Part shown: positions 17,274 through 26,371 of the stretch, piece by piece
Position numbering within the stretch: position 1 is the stretch's first letter
Layout of the letters: every line of letters starts with the position of its first letter
Source of the DNA: Bacillota bacterium
GTDB taxonomy: Bacteria > Bacillota > Clostridia > Clostridiales > Clostridiaceae
Assembly: GCA_030706015.1 (NCBI GenBank)
Contig: JAUZPI010000018.1
Coordinates: 1-61,624 of the forward strand
Direction of reading: 5' to 3'
DNA length: 61,624 bases
The notes under the pieces: generated by a model
Databases searched by the model: none
Told to the model about the DNA's origin: nothing
Seen by the model: the letters and a program-made list of their open reading frames with translations, nothing else
Translations under genes and position numbers: made by a program

Positions 17274-18451
17274 GCTTTCCTATTGCTTTGTTTTGCGTCT
17301 AAAAACTCTTGTATATCAACCCACTGACATTGCATTTTTAATGATAATTCCTGCTGCAGAACTGAACCCTCATAATAAAAAATTATTAATTTATATTGCT
17401 TATCCAGCTTTTTGATTTTATCTATAAATTCTATGTTAAGTTTATATGTAACAATACATATAATTTGAGAACCCATAAAGCTGAAAGCATTCTTTTCTAA
17501 AAAATCGCTAAAATCCTTTTGTCCTGCACTCTTGTTAGCTGTAAAATAATTTATAAGGCTTTTAAAATCCTTATCACTATTAATCTGTATATGAAAGTCA
17601 TTCTTATTATTTATGAACACTTGCCCCTTTGTGGAATTATCTAAAAAACCTTTAACAAGAGAAGCACAAAAATCTACCATGACTTCTTCATGGTGATTGT
17701 AATTATATGCTGAATAACCCGAACTATTCATATTAAATAAAACATTAAATTTTAGGTTGGACTCTGATTCATAATTCCATACATAAAGTTCTCCATGCTT
17801 TGCACTCATCTTCCAGTGAACCCTTTTAAGACTATCGCCAATACAGTATTTTCTCAAATCATTCATGGCAGCTGTGTTATTTAACATTAAAGTTTCTGTA
17901 CTGGCATTGCCTGTGCTTTGTCTTCCATCCCACATAAAAGATAAATCATAAACTGTTGGATAAACTTTAACAATGCACTCTTGCTTTAAAACCTTTTTAA
18001 CAGAAAATATAAAAAATACATCACTATATTTTATAAGTGAATTCCCAAAATTAAAATTCCCTCTAGAATTAAAGGTTAATTTATCTTTTACTACAAGCTT
18101 CTTTCTTGATGTCAAAGACAATGTATTAGATTTATACTTTGCATCATGCAGCCTAAACTGAGGATTTTCAATATTCACCATGGTAGCTGGAAGAAAGCTT
18201 CTGTTTATTACAGTGGTATCTATTTCCCCGCAATCCCCCACACTATAATAAGCTTTGTCCAGGGTACAGCTAACAGCTATTCTATTTCTCAATGATAACG
18301 TTTGAATAACAGAAAACACAAAACAACTAATAATAGTTACAAACATCCAATTAAAAACAATTCCTCCTTGTATGTAGAATCCTGCGGATGAAATTATTAG
18401 CAATAAGACTACAAATACATTTATCCTTAGTTCTTTACCGATCTTTATCAT
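17270..18451 (-). CDS. DUF58 domain membrane protein
   Basis: The 393-residue product has two N-terminal helices (about 10-50), a beta-rich region, and the DUF58 core DLRKYCIGDSLKRVHWKMSAKHGELYVWNYE (about 200-230, spanning more than one motif), which has the family's hallmark D-R-Y-G-D..RIHWK-type pattern; the rest resembles a von Willebrand A-like fold. It lies between a MoxR ATPase and a transglutaminase, overlapping the latter by 4 bp. MoxR/DUF58 pairs are thought to act like chaperone-adaptor systems for envelope or surface proteins; the client is unknown here. The ATG has AAAGG upstream. Confidence 0.9.
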   Translation of the reverse strand: MIKIGKELRINVFVVLLLIISSAGFYIQGGIVFNWMFVTIISCFVFSVIQTLSLRNRIAVSCTLDKAYYSVGDCGEIDTTVINRSFLPATMVNIENPQFRLHDAKYKSNTLSLTSRKKLVVKDKLTFNSRGNFNFGNSLIKYSDVFFIFSVKKVLKQECIVKVYPTVYDLSFMWDGRQSTGNASTETLMLNNTAAMNDLRKYCIGDSLKRVHWKMSAKHGELYVWNYESESNLKFNVLFNMNSSGYSAYNYNHHEEVMVDFCASLVKGFLDNSTKGQVFINNKNDFHIQINSDKDFKSLINYFTANKSAGQKDFSDFLEKNAFSFMGSQIICIVTYKLNIEFIDKIKKLDKQYKLIIFYYEGSVLQQELSLKMQCQWVDIQEFLDAKQSNRKA

Positions 18452-18481
18452 ATACTATACCTTTCTTTTAAACTTCTGAAG

Positions 18482-19423
18482 CTATAATTTAGGCACTGGT
18501 ATTTCACCTATAATATTTTCAATAATATTACAAGAATTAATATTATTAAGTTTTGCCTCTGAATTAAGTACTATTCTATGATTCAGTACCATTAATGCAT
18601 TACTTTTTACATCTTCTGGTACTATATATTCCCTTCCATCAATAAGTGCAGCAGCCTGTGATATTCTTACTAGTGCTAAAGCAGCTCTAGTACTTGCCCC
18701 TAAATTAATATACTTGTTGTTTCTGGTGGCATCCACAATCCTTACTATATAATCACTTATTTCTCTTGATGCAAATATTCCTCTAACTCTATCCTGAAGG
18801 TATAGAACATCCTCTCTATTTATCACACTCCTGATATCATGCATAGGGTCATTTGAAGCATAAAGTTCAATTATTCTTGATTCATCTTGGTTGTTAGGGT
18901 ATCCCATTTTAATTTTTATCATAAATCTGTCTAACTGAGCTTCTGGTAAATTAAAGGTGCCCTCATGATCAATAGGATTTTGAGTAGCTAGTACACAAAA
19001 TGGTGTCTCAAGTTTATATGTTATATTACCTTCAGATACCTGAAGCTCTTCCATAACCTCCAAAAGAGCTGCCTGTGTTTTTGGAGAGGTTCTATTAATT
19101 TCATCAGCAAGTAAAATGTTAGAGAATACAGGTCCTTCTCTAAATTCAAACTCACAGTTTCTTTGATTATAAATAGATACTCCTGTTATATCAGAAGGCA
19201 GTAAATCTGGAGTGAATTGTATCCTTTTATAGGTTAAGTTCAAGGATTTTGCTATAGCCTTTACCATAGTTGTTTTACCTACTCCTGGCACATCCTCTAT
19301 TAATATATGCCCGCCTGCTATTATACCTTTTATAAGGTTCAATATTACCTCCCTTTTTCCGATAACTGCCGTTTCAATATTTGACACAATTCTATTAATT
19401 AATTCTCTATCTTTGTTTATCAT
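18482..19423 (-). CDS. MoxR-family AAA+ ATPase
   Basis: The 313-residue AAA+ protein has Walker A DVPGVGKTT (about 44-52), Walker B ILLADEINR followed by TSPKTQAALLEVMEE, sensor 1 ATQNPIDHEGTFNLPEAQLDRF and an arginine-finger region, all typical of MoxR. Members act as chaperones that remodel VWA- or DUF58-containing partners. The ATG at 19423 is used because AGGAGAG lies 8 nt upstream; a TTG one codon earlier is possible. First gene of the moxR-DUF58-transglutaminase operon, 30 bp from DUF58. Confidence 0.95.
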   Translation of the reverse strand: MINKDRELINRIVSNIETAVIGKREVILNLIKGIIAGGHILIEDVPGVGKTTMVKAIAKSLNLTYKRIQFTPDLLPSDITGVSIYNQRNCEFEFREGPVFSNILLADEINRTSPKTQAALLEVMEELQVSEGNITYKLETPFCVLATQNPIDHEGTFNLPEAQLDRFMIKIKMGYPNNQDESRIIELYASNDPMHDIRSVINREDVLYLQDRVRGIFASREISDYIVRIVDATRNNKYINLGASTRAALALVRISQAAALIDGREYIVPEDVKSNALMVLNHRIVLNSEAKLNNINSCNIIENIIGEIPVPKL

Positions 19424-19485
19424 CAACTTTCTCTCCTATTCATATTTTATATAGCTAAATTGTACCATGTTATGCTTTAAATTAC

Positions 19486-19514
19486 AAAAGAGACACATTA
19501 TATTGTGTCTCTTT
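19486..19514 (-). terminator. Terminator after the VanW/G5 gene
   Basis: An 11-bp AAAGAGACACA/TGTGTCTCTTT hairpin with a 6-nt loop is followed on the minus strand by TTTTGT. It separates this gene from moxR. Confidence 0.8.
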
Positions 19515-19537
19515 ATATGAATTATTTGAAAATCTGC

Positions 19538-20890
19538 TTACTTTTTTGTACCTCTTTTTATAACTTCATCTACTGCATTATATACATCATTACCGATTTG
19601 TTCTTTATTCACAAGATTTCCTCCCTGATAGGTTTCAAGATATACTTTAACCTTATGTCCTACAGAAGGGTTTTGATCAACTACTGTTGTTCCTGCTGGA
19701 AGGGTAGGATCATCCACATATGTTGTTTTCGGCTGCATAGTTTCATACTCTTCAGTAGATACCTTATAAGTCTTACTTGTTAAACTTGAATCGGAATAAA
19801 TATTAAAGGTAACATGACCATTCTGAGTCAATCCTTCAATATATATTGGAAAATTTAAAGTATTTTTAAACTTATAATCTAGATTTCCATAATCTACGGT
19901 TGCATCTAAACCTACCGTTACATAATGTGAAGGTAAGGTATGATGAGATCTTTCAGTAGCTTTTACTCCAGTTCTTAACATAGCATTGTAAAGGCTTGTT
20001 GAAACCTGACATATACCACCACCGAGACCAGAATCTACCTTATTACCGATAATTACAGGTGCCGCCTGATATCCCTTGGCCGCTGTTCTTTGACCTACTA
20101 CATCATTAAAACTGAAGGAATCTCCCGGCATTACTAAGGTACCATTTATAGCCTTCGTAGCCAGCTGTATATTATTCATTCTTTCTGGTCCAGAAATGGA
20201 TGCATAATCCGTATCAAAACTAGCTATTAAAGTATTTACACCTTGAAGTTTCTCCTTTGTAACTGCTGCCTTCGTAGTTTCTGCATTAGCTTGTACATTG
20301 GTATCTGTTCTTATATCTCCATTAATAGTACTAGTTATATCTTTCTTTAACGCTTCCTCGTTCAATTTACGTCCAGGAATATCCTCTGTTATTGTAAATC
20401 CACTGCCGCTCTTAGTAATTTTTGCATTGGAAGGATTCTTATTTACATCCTTTTTAATATTAGCAATTAGGTCATCTAATGGCTTAGAATTGTAGCTAAA
20501 CTTCAAATCCATATTTTTTGTCACTGGATTTTTTATAAGTTTATACCTCTCCCAAATTGTTGAGTTTTTGCCATAATTAAGCGCCTGCTCTAATGTAGTA
20601 TCTATATCGTATTTCGCATCTAATTTAGAATAGTCAATAGAATAAACCTTGCTATCTAATTTGATATTAATTTTTTTACTTGCTATAGGATTTTGCAATT
20701 TACTCATTATATCATTCTTAGCTTCCGCTTTAGTTTTTCCTGATACGTCAATATTTTGTATCTTTACTCCAGGATAAATTAAATTATTCCATTGATTTAC
20801 TTTTGAGTATGTAATATATGCTGGAATAGAAACTCCTAATACAACTGTTAATGCTGCTGCAACACATATAATAACTGCCTTTTTCTTCAT
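19538..20890 (-). CDS. VanW family protein with a G5 domain
   Basis: The 450-residue exported protein has an N-terminal membrane anchor/signal (about 5-27), a repeated peptidoglycan-binding-like region (VKIQNIDVSGKTKAEA near 43), the VanW core (FSFNDVVGQRTAAKGYQAAPVIIG, then GGGICQVSTSLYNAMLRTG, about 250-300) and a C-terminal G5 domain (about 365-440) expected to bind GlcNAc-type envelope glycans. VanW was named for a vancomycin-resistance cluster accessory gene, but these chromosomal clostridial proteins are not resistance determinants by themselves. The start has AGGAGAC upstream. Single-gene unit; its job is probably in cell-wall binding or remodelling. Confidence 0.92.
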   Translation of the reverse strand: MKKKAVIICVAAALTVVLGVSIPAYITYSKVNQWNNLIYPGVKIQNIDVSGKTKAEAKNDIMSKLQNPIASKKINIKLDSKVYSIDYSKLDAKYDIDTTLEQALNYGKNSTIWERYKLIKNPVTKNMDLKFSYNSKPLDDLIANIKKDVNKNPSNAKITKSGSGFTITEDIPGRKLNEEALKKDITSTINGDIRTDTNVQANAETTKAAVTKEKLQGVNTLIASFDTDYASISGPERMNNIQLATKAINGTLVMPGDSFSFNDVVGQRTAAKGYQAAPVIIGNKVDSGLGGGICQVSTSLYNAMLRTGVKATERSHHTLPSHYVTVGLDATVDYGNLDYKFKNTLNFPIYIEGLTQNGHVTFNIYSDSSLTSKTYKVSTEEYETMQPKTTYVDDPTLPAGTTVVDQNPSVGHKVKVYLETYQGGNLVNKEQIGNDVYNAVDEVIKRGTKK

Positions 20891-21044
20891 AGTTAGTCTC
20901 CTTTCATCATGTATTTATTATACTACAAAATTTCAATTGTTTATAGCGAGTATACATTTTTTTTCTTTTTTCCCTAAGAAATTGTCATTGCCCCTACAAA
21001 ATATATAATTTCTTAAAATATTCTGTAATTTTATAGTACAGCTA

Positions 21045-21073
21045 TTGACATAACAAATACATAGTGATAAAAT
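21045..21073 (+). promoter_or_regulatory. Promoter of the tryptophan T-box/trpP unit
   Basis: A perfect TTGACA (21045-21050) and TAAAAT (21068-21073) are spaced by 17 bp and lie about 30 bp before the first conserved T-box leader sequence. Confidence 0.85.
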
Positions 21074-21102
21074 AACCAATAAGTTAATTAAAAATATTGT
21101 AA

Positions 21103-21378
21103 AATCCATTGAAGAGGAATAGTAACTATTACATTTAGTCAAAGAGAGTTGGGGATGGTGTAATCCCAGCACAATAATTAATAGTGAATGGACCTCCTAG
21201 GAATAAACCGAAACTTTTATATCATTATTGATATAAAAATAGTAGTTTTTATCGTGCGCCAAACGTTAAAATGGCTAGGATATGTCTGTATCCGATTCAA
21301 GTGATGTTTAATTATTAAACATAATTTAGGTGGCACCGCGAATATACTTCGTCCTATTGTATAGGACGAAGTTTTTTA
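21103..21378 (+). promoter_or_regulatory. T-box leader, tryptophan-specific
   Basis: The leader has the T-box stem I landmarks TGAAGAGGAATAGTAAC, AGAGAGTTGG (from 21143) and GAA followed by the specifier TGG (21189-21191, Trp). The T-box core AGGTGGCACCGCG (21328-21340) is followed by a 12-bp terminator (21347-21372, T run to 21378). UGGC in the core pairs with the GCCA 3' end expected of tRNA-Trp (G73). Uncharged tRNA-Trp would stabilise the antiterminator and turn on the downstream gene. Confidence 0.95.
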
Positions 21379-21481
21379 TTTTAATTTAATTAATACTTTT
21401 TTAGAATATGATAATTCATTCTTTGAATTATATCATAAAGCATTAATATCAATTATTTTAATTATTAAGGGGGCTTTAATA

Positions 21482-21994
21482 ATGAATATTAGAAAACTAA
21501 CTACAAACGCACTGCTTTTAGCTGTTGGAGCAGTACTCCATCAAATATCACCACCTCTTTTCTTTGGTGTAAAACCAGATTTCTCACTGGCAATGCTATT
21601 TATAATAATGATAATGAATGAAGATTATCAGACAACCTTAATCTGTGGAATTATTGCAGGGGTATTTGCTGCATTAACTACTGCTTTACCTGGAGGACAA
21701 CCAGCGAATATAATAGATAAAATTATAACTTCTCACATCATATTCTTTCTGCTGAAACCAATTAGAAATAAGTTAAACAATCAAATTAAGATTATTGCTG
21801 CCACAGCAATAGGCACCATAATAAGCGGAAGTATATTCCTAACAGTAGTAATTGAATTTTTCGGATTTAAACAACCTTTTTATGGATTATTTGTTGGTTT
21901 AGTTTTACCAACAGCTCTAATTAATACAGTTGTAGGTTTCATACTATACAATGCTTTAAATCTTGCATTAAAACGTTCAAAATTTGCTAGATAA
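21482..21994 (+). CDS. trpP: Tryptophan transporter TrpP family
   Basis: The 170-residue membrane protein has four or five hydrophobic segments and the family's ALLLAVGAVLHQISPP start, GVKPDFSLAMLF and GLPGGQPANIIDK-like LPGGQPANIIDKIIT. TrpP (YhaG) is a tryptophan permease resembling substrate-binding components of ECF transporters. The preceding Trp-specific T-box provides independent support for the substrate. AGGGGG lies upstream of the ATG. The gene is monocistronic and its 3' end shares a bidirectional terminator with the convergent gene. Confidence 0.93.
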   Translation: MNIRKLTTNALLLAVGAVLHQISPPLFFGVKPDFSLAMLFIIMIMNEDYQTTLICGIIAGVFAALTTALPGGQPANIIDKIITSHIIFFLLKPIRNKLNNQIKIIAATAIGTIISGSIFLTVVIEFFGFKQPFYGLFVGLVLPTALINTVVGFILYNALNLALKRSKFAR

Positions 21995-22025
21995 AGAACT
22001 GACCTTAAAGGTCAGTTCTTCTTTT
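21994..22025. terminator. Bidirectional terminator between trpP and the convergent gene
   Basis: A perfect 11-bp AAGAACTGACC/GGTCAGTTCTT stem with a 5-nt loop starts at the trpP stop codon and overlaps the stop codon of the minus-strand gene at 22012; CTTTTT follows on the plus strand. Confidence 0.85.
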
Positions 22026-22647
22026 TATTGCAGGAACTACAAATACCATCTAATTGTTTTAAAACCTTTCTATAACCTTCTTTTATTAAATCATTGTCGT
22101 ACATCTCGTAATATGACATGTTATCAATAGGCTGCTTTACTACCTTTCCAAAATTAGCTCCATATAATTTTTTGAGAAATATTTCGTAGTCAATTTTAAT
22201 TAATTCGTAACTGTTCTTATCTGTATAATTTAAATTTTTTATATCATGATTAATTTTTTCTATTACCCCGTATAATTGATATAAATAACTTATCTCTTTT
22301 AGATCCATAGTAATAGTCAATGACGCTATAGCTCTAGGATATTCGCTGTTAATAGGTATGTATAATGGATACTCCCCGTTACTTACTATAGTAATATTAT
22401 TAATACCTCTTATACTTTGAAATATAGCTGTGCATATATCTAAACGAATTACATTTGCATTTTGGCATAGCTTTTTGCATCTTATAGACTCTTCAAGTTC
22501 TCTATTCTCCATAACAATTCTTGTTTGAGTTTCTATATTTCTGTTTGTAGTATTCCTATTAATCAACCAACTGCATACTGCTCCAATTACAGCACCTGTT
22601 AGTATTGCAACAGCAGATATCATAGCTGTTATAATTGATTCAGGCAT
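22012..22647 (-). CDS. Unrecognised membrane-anchored protein
   Basis: The 211-residue product is not recognised. Residues 5-30 form one hydrophobic anchor (MISAVAILTGAVIGAVCSWLI), followed by a Glu/Arg-rich coiled-coil-like stretch (35-60) and a mostly helical cytoplasmic domain; it ends in a CSSC pair and a lysine-rich tail (about 202-211). The architecture, N-anchor plus coiled coil plus helical domain, resembles single-helix proteins of unknown function often found in phage or accessory DNA. AAGGAGC precedes the ATG. The gene is bounded by a terminator downstream and by copy B of the dispersed repeat 37 bp upstream, so it may be a recent acquisition. No function is proposed. Confidence 0.75.
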   Translation of the reverse strand: MPESIITAMISAVAILTGAVIGAVCSWLINRNTTNRNIETQTRIVMENRELEESIRCKKLCQNANVIRLDICTAIFQSIRGINNITIVSNGEYPLYIPINSEYPRAIASLTITMDLKEISYLYQLYGVIEKINHDIKNLNYTDKNSYELIKIDYEIFLKKLYGANFGKVVKQPIDNMSYYEMYDNDLIKEGYRKVLKQLDGICSSCNKKKN

Positions 22648-22683
22648 GCAACCGCTCCTTCCTTAATGTCCTTTAAAAGATAA

Positions 22684-22820
22684 ATAAACAGAGTTCTTAG
22701 TGTCAAAGACACTTAGAAATCGTTATCCTTTAGGGGAAATCGTTATCCAGGGACGTAGCAGCCGTTATCTCCCGCTTATAGAAGCGGGAGTTACGGCTGA
22801 TAGTCATCGGATAAATTATT
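22684..22820 (-). repeat. Dispersed two-hairpin repeat, copy B (about 137 bp)
   Basis: This is the inverted second copy of the element at 7877-8016. The shared sequence begins with AATAATTT and ends with CTCTGTTTAT when read on the minus strand. Both hairpins and both copies of the internal 13-mer are kept; one base change weakens the last pair of the CTAAGTGTC hairpin. It lies between two divergent genes without interrupting either. Confidence 0.85.
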
Positions 22821-22971
22821 AATGATATACATATACTCTGTTTGTTTTATATTGTCCAAGAAACAATATTTTATTCCGTATAGAAGCATAATGAAGGATT
22901 TTGAGAAGCTTTGTAGAATATTAAAATTGCGTAGTTGGTTTTAACGTAAGACTTTAATGGAGGATATTTAT

Positions 22972-23922
22972 ATGCCAAATATCATAGAACTTATAAATTT
23001 ATTAAGAGCAGAAGCTAGAGTTTTTATACAAACCCACAACTTTCCTGACCATGATGCAATAGCTTCTGCCTTTGCGCTTCAGGAATTATTAAACCATTTT
23101 GAAATAAAATCATATATAGTTTACGATGGTGATATCCAGCGTGATTCTCTAAAAAGGATGATTTCAATACTAAATATTAAAGCTTGCAACTATACTGAAC
23201 TATCTATGAAGCCTGAAGATAAAATAATAATTGTTGATGGTTGTAAGGGTAATAGGAATGTATTTGATCTAAAAGGATACGAGATTGCAGTAATTGATCA
23301 TCATGAAGTTATTTGTCCAGAATATATAGCTTTTAGTGATATAAGAATGGACTATGGCTCCTGCAGCACAATTATTTACACATACTATCAAGAACTGGGC
23401 ATAAAAATATCAAGAGAAGCTGCCACTGCTTTAATGGTAGGTCTCAGTATAGATACAGCTCTTTTAACAAGAAGTGTCAGCGAAACTGATATAAATGTAT
23501 ATGCTTCTCTTTATGTTAATGCAAATACTACTATTGTAAATTCTATTTTAAGAAACTACATAAAAACAGAAGAACTTCGTTTTTATAGATATGCCATAGA
23601 TAATATTCGAATTAGAGATTGTTTTGCATTTTGCTATTTTCATCATGGTTGTAATCAAAACCTTTTAGGAATATTAAGTGACTTTTTCCTAGCCTTAGAA
23701 GAAGTTAATTTTGTAGTTCTCTGTGCAAAGAATGATGATAAAATAAACTTTTCTGTTAGAAGCGAGCTTGAACAATGGAATGCCTCAAAAATAATTCAAA
23801 AAGTACTTAAAGATATAGGCTTTGGAGGCGGCCACTCTGATATGGCCGGAGGAATGATTAAAAACATAAATCTTTTTAACGAAAATGAAATTTATGAAAA
23901 ATTCTTTAATGAATTAACATGA
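22972..23922 (+). CDS. DHH family phosphoesterase (NrnA-like)
   Basis: This 316-residue protein belongs to the DHH/DHHA1 family, whose NrnA members degrade nanoRNAs and pAp or cleave cyclic dinucleotide products using Mn2+. DHH motifs seen are PDHDA (D26-H27-D28), IVDGC, and VIDHHE; the C-terminal DHHA1 domain has GFGGGHSDMAGG. The ATG at 22972 is chosen because GGAGG is 5-9 nt upstream; the ATG at 22957 would place that site inside the gene. Flanked by the dispersed repeat upstream and a bidirectional terminator downstream. The DHH motif is intact, but whether it cleaves nanoRNA, pAp or pApA is not decidable. Confidence 0.88.
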   Translation: MPNIIELINLLRAEARVFIQTHNFPDHDAIASAFALQELLNHFEIKSYIVYDGDIQRDSLKRMISILNIKACNYTELSMKPEDKIIIVDGCKGNRNVFDLKGYEIAVIDHHEVICPEYIAFSDIRMDYGSCSTIIYTYYQELGIKISREAATALMVGLSIDTALLTRSVSETDINVYASLYVNANTTIVNSILRNYIKTEELRFYRYAIDNIRIRDCFAFCYFHHGCNQNLLGILSDFFLALEEVNFVVLCAKNDDKINFSVRSELEQWNASKIIQKVLKDIGFGGGHSDMAGGMIKNINLFNENEIYEKFFNELT

Positions 23923-23927
23923 AGTAA

Positions 23928-23967
23928 TAAAAAAACGCTTAGGAGCATTTTCCTTAAGCGTTTTTTT
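23928..23967. terminator. Bidirectional terminator between the DHH gene and the GH13 gene
   Basis: Arms AAAAACGCTTA and TAAGCGTTTTT, with additional pairing of GGA/TCC, form a strong hairpin with A/T runs on both sides. Confidence 0.85.
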
Positions 23968-23977
23968 ATTTGTGAGA

Positions 23978-26098
23978 TTACATTATTAATATTTTTACTT
24001 CTGCTGGTTTAAATCTTAATTTTAAGTTCCACTTATCATCGAAATCATATATATCATGACTCCATTCATTTGCGGAATATACTAACCATGCTTTTCTAGA
24101 GGCATTACCACTTTGATATCTTGCTTCACCTAGATCTATAGTAAACTCTCTTTCATTCATTAAATCTGTATTACATACAGCAATAATTAAATTATCATGA
24201 TCTTGCCATCTTCTTCCTTCTACCATCCAGCCTAGACCAATTGCAGGAAGACGTGGATCTCCGAATCCTAAAGGTATAAAATTATCTGGATTAGAAATAG
24301 TATCTATAAACATATTTCTAAAATTAGTTACTGTTTGAAGAGTATCAGGCAAATCCCATCTTAAATCGTTTGTCCAATGGAATTGATACTTATCAAAGAA
24401 AGCTAATTTTCCATTGTAAGGATCATCATGATGTAATCTGTATCTTTCATCTGGACGGCAATCCAAACCAGTATTCATTGGCTGAGTTTCATATAACTCA
24501 AGACCAGAATTTATAAATGGTACAGCATTAGGTACAAATAGATTCATCAAAGTAGTAAGCTTTGACATATATCTTCCACCTTCTCTAGCTGCAATTCTAG
24601 GAGTATCTGGTGTCTCAGCACAAGCGAAAACAGGTGCTTTAAAGTCTCTAGCTCCATACATAAACTCATGTGTCTTGTGATCGTAGGCTCTTGGTTCAAG
24701 CCACCAGCCATAGCCGATAATCATGTTATAGCCAGTATTTCTAGCAATTTCAGCTCCTGCCAATAACAATTCTTCTGCTATAAATGCGAAGTCTACGTCC
24801 TTTGCTCTAGGCTTATCTAATATCATTTGAACTAATTCTGAAGGAAGTGCATGTCCCATATCAACTCTTGCACCATCAATACCAAATTTGTCTTGATAGT
24901 ATGGAATTATGTCAGATACTGCATTCCATAAACCTTCATTTCTTTGTTCTCCCTTAAATAAATTCCCTTTAATTGTATCGAAAAGTATATATGGTGCTTG
25001 CCAAGGATCTGTCATAAGATGTCTGGATTGAACAGGATTGTCCATATAAAGTCTGAAATATGTTACATCAGTCCATGGTGGTTGAGGATCGTTTATACAA
25101 TCTGAGAAGGCAGGTGCTGTAGTTAAGCCAATTTCATCTTCTATTAATTGTAAGAAATCTATTTTAGGATTCTTTTTGTATTTTGCTTTAATCTCAGCCC
25201 ATTTTACAGAATCAAATTGATCTGGTGATACAGTAAATTTCTTTATATGATTCCATACTTGTTCTGAACTATATACTTGATGCATATTATCATATGATGG
25301 TTTTTCTGCCTCATCAACACCATGAACGTATGGTGGATTGTACCAAACTAGATCCTTGCTTCTAATCCAATAGAACCAATCAGGATGATCCATAATAAGA
25401 TCGTTATCTCTAGCACAAGTTCTTGGAATTATATCTATCATTACTCTGATGCCCATTATATGACAAGCTTCTACCAATGCACCGAACTCTTCTTCTACGG
25501 TTAATTCATTGCCTGTCATTGGGTCTTTTAGATTAGGATCCATCTCAAAAAAGTTTTTAACCGCATAGGGTGATCCTAATTCTCCCTTTTTGAACTTTGT
25601 ACTATATTTTGAAATTGGAAGTAAATACAATGTATTAATTCCCATCTTTTTTAATAAAGGAATTAATGCGATTGTCTTAACAAAGGTTCCAGTTTCCTTA
25701 AGCCCAGTTTTATTTTCATCTTCTAAGAAACCACTCTCATCATGATCCCAAGAAGTTGATGTTCTTATATGCATAGAATAAATAGTACTTTTCTTTATCC
25801 AGTCCCCACCTAGATAACCAATTTTAACTTTGAAGCCGTGCGTAAGTGATGATATTGATTGTTTATAATTAAGGCTAGAATCATAATTAGGCATTATGTA
25901 ATTTTTGATACAATCGTGATAAAACTTATAAGGATTAACGTAAATTGCTCCGTTGTCCCCAACTATTTTTTCTTCACCCTCATAACCAAAACATGACCAT
26001 AAGTCTGGCACTGAATACCTAACCTCTTTACCTTTATTAATCTTATTTCCTAATACTTTCATTAATTTAACCAGATTACTCTCTCTAGTTACACCCAT
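23978..26098 (-). CDS. Cytoplasmic GH13 (alpha-amylase family) enzyme, about 706 residues
   Basis: This large protein lacks a signal peptide and has a GH13 (beta/alpha)8 barrel. GIRVMIDIIPRTCARDND (about 223) is the first conserved region. GIDGARVDMGHALP carries the nucleophile Asp, IAEELLL the acid/base Glu and ETPDTPR the third catalytic Asp. A C-terminal beta domain follows. It probably acts on maltodextrin or glycogen-type alpha-glucans inside the cell; hydrolase versus transferase activity cannot be told from sequence. Start ATG with GGGGG upstream. It stands apart from the secreted amylase lipoprotein gene about 25 kb away, and nothing else for glycogen metabolism is nearby. Confidence 0.87.
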   Translation of the reverse strand: MGVTRESNLVKLMKVLGNKINKGKEVRYSVPDLWSCFGYEGEEKIVGDNGAIYVNPYKFYHDCIKNYIMPNYDSSLNYKQSISSLTHGFKVKIGYLGGDWIKKSTIYSMHIRTSTSWDHDESGFLEDENKTGLKETGTFVKTIALIPLLKKMGINTLYLLPISKYSTKFKKGELGSPYAVKNFFEMDPNLKDPMTGNELTVEEEFGALVEACHIMGIRVMIDIIPRTCARDNDLIMDHPDWFYWIRSKDLVWYNPPYVHGVDEAEKPSYDNMHQVYSSEQVWNHIKKFTVSPDQFDSVKWAEIKAKYKKNPKIDFLQLIEDEIGLTTAPAFSDCINDPQPPWTDVTYFRLYMDNPVQSRHLMTDPWQAPYILFDTIKGNLFKGEQRNEGLWNAVSDIIPYYQDKFGIDGARVDMGHALPSELVQMILDKPRAKDVDFAFIAEELLLAGAEIARNTGYNMIIGYGWWLEPRAYDHKTHEFMYGARDFKAPVFACAETPDTPRIAAREGGRYMSKLTTLMNLFVPNAVPFINSGLELYETQPMNTGLDCRPDERYRLHHDDPYNGKLAFFDKYQFHWTNDLRWDLPDTLQTVTNFRNMFIDTISNPDNFIPLGFGDPRLPAIGLGWMVEGRRWQDHDNLIIAVCNTDLMNEREFTIDLGEARYQSGNASRKAWLVYSANEWSHDIYDFDDKWNLKLRFKPAEVKILIM

Positions 26099-26339
26099 AT
26101 TTTTAATCCCCCCGTAAAGTTAAACTATGTGATACATATACATTATAAGATAAAGGATTAAGGCTTTACAAGTACATTTGTAATATATTTACTATTCAAA
26201 TGCACTATTGTGAAAATTCATATATTTAATGGAAGTATTTTGGTTGAATGCAACAATACTTAAAATTTACAAGAAGTTACATGAAAAAATATATACAGAT
26301 TTTATTCGTTTTATGGATAAAAAAATTTGATAAATAAAA

Positions 26340-26369
26340 AAAAGATTGGCCGATTAAGCCAATCTTTTT
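26340..26369 (-). terminator. Terminator after the malic enzyme gene
   Basis: A 10-bp AAAGATTGGC/GCCAATCTTT stem with a 7-nt loop ends 3 bp from the malic enzyme stop codon and is followed by a T run on the minus strand. Confidence 0.85.
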
Positions 26370-26371
26370 TG

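Noticed and set aside
20933..21172. Minus-strand open frame over the trpP promoter and T-box start
   Set aside because: It overlaps a well-supported promoter and T-box on the other strand and shows no domain or ribosome site.
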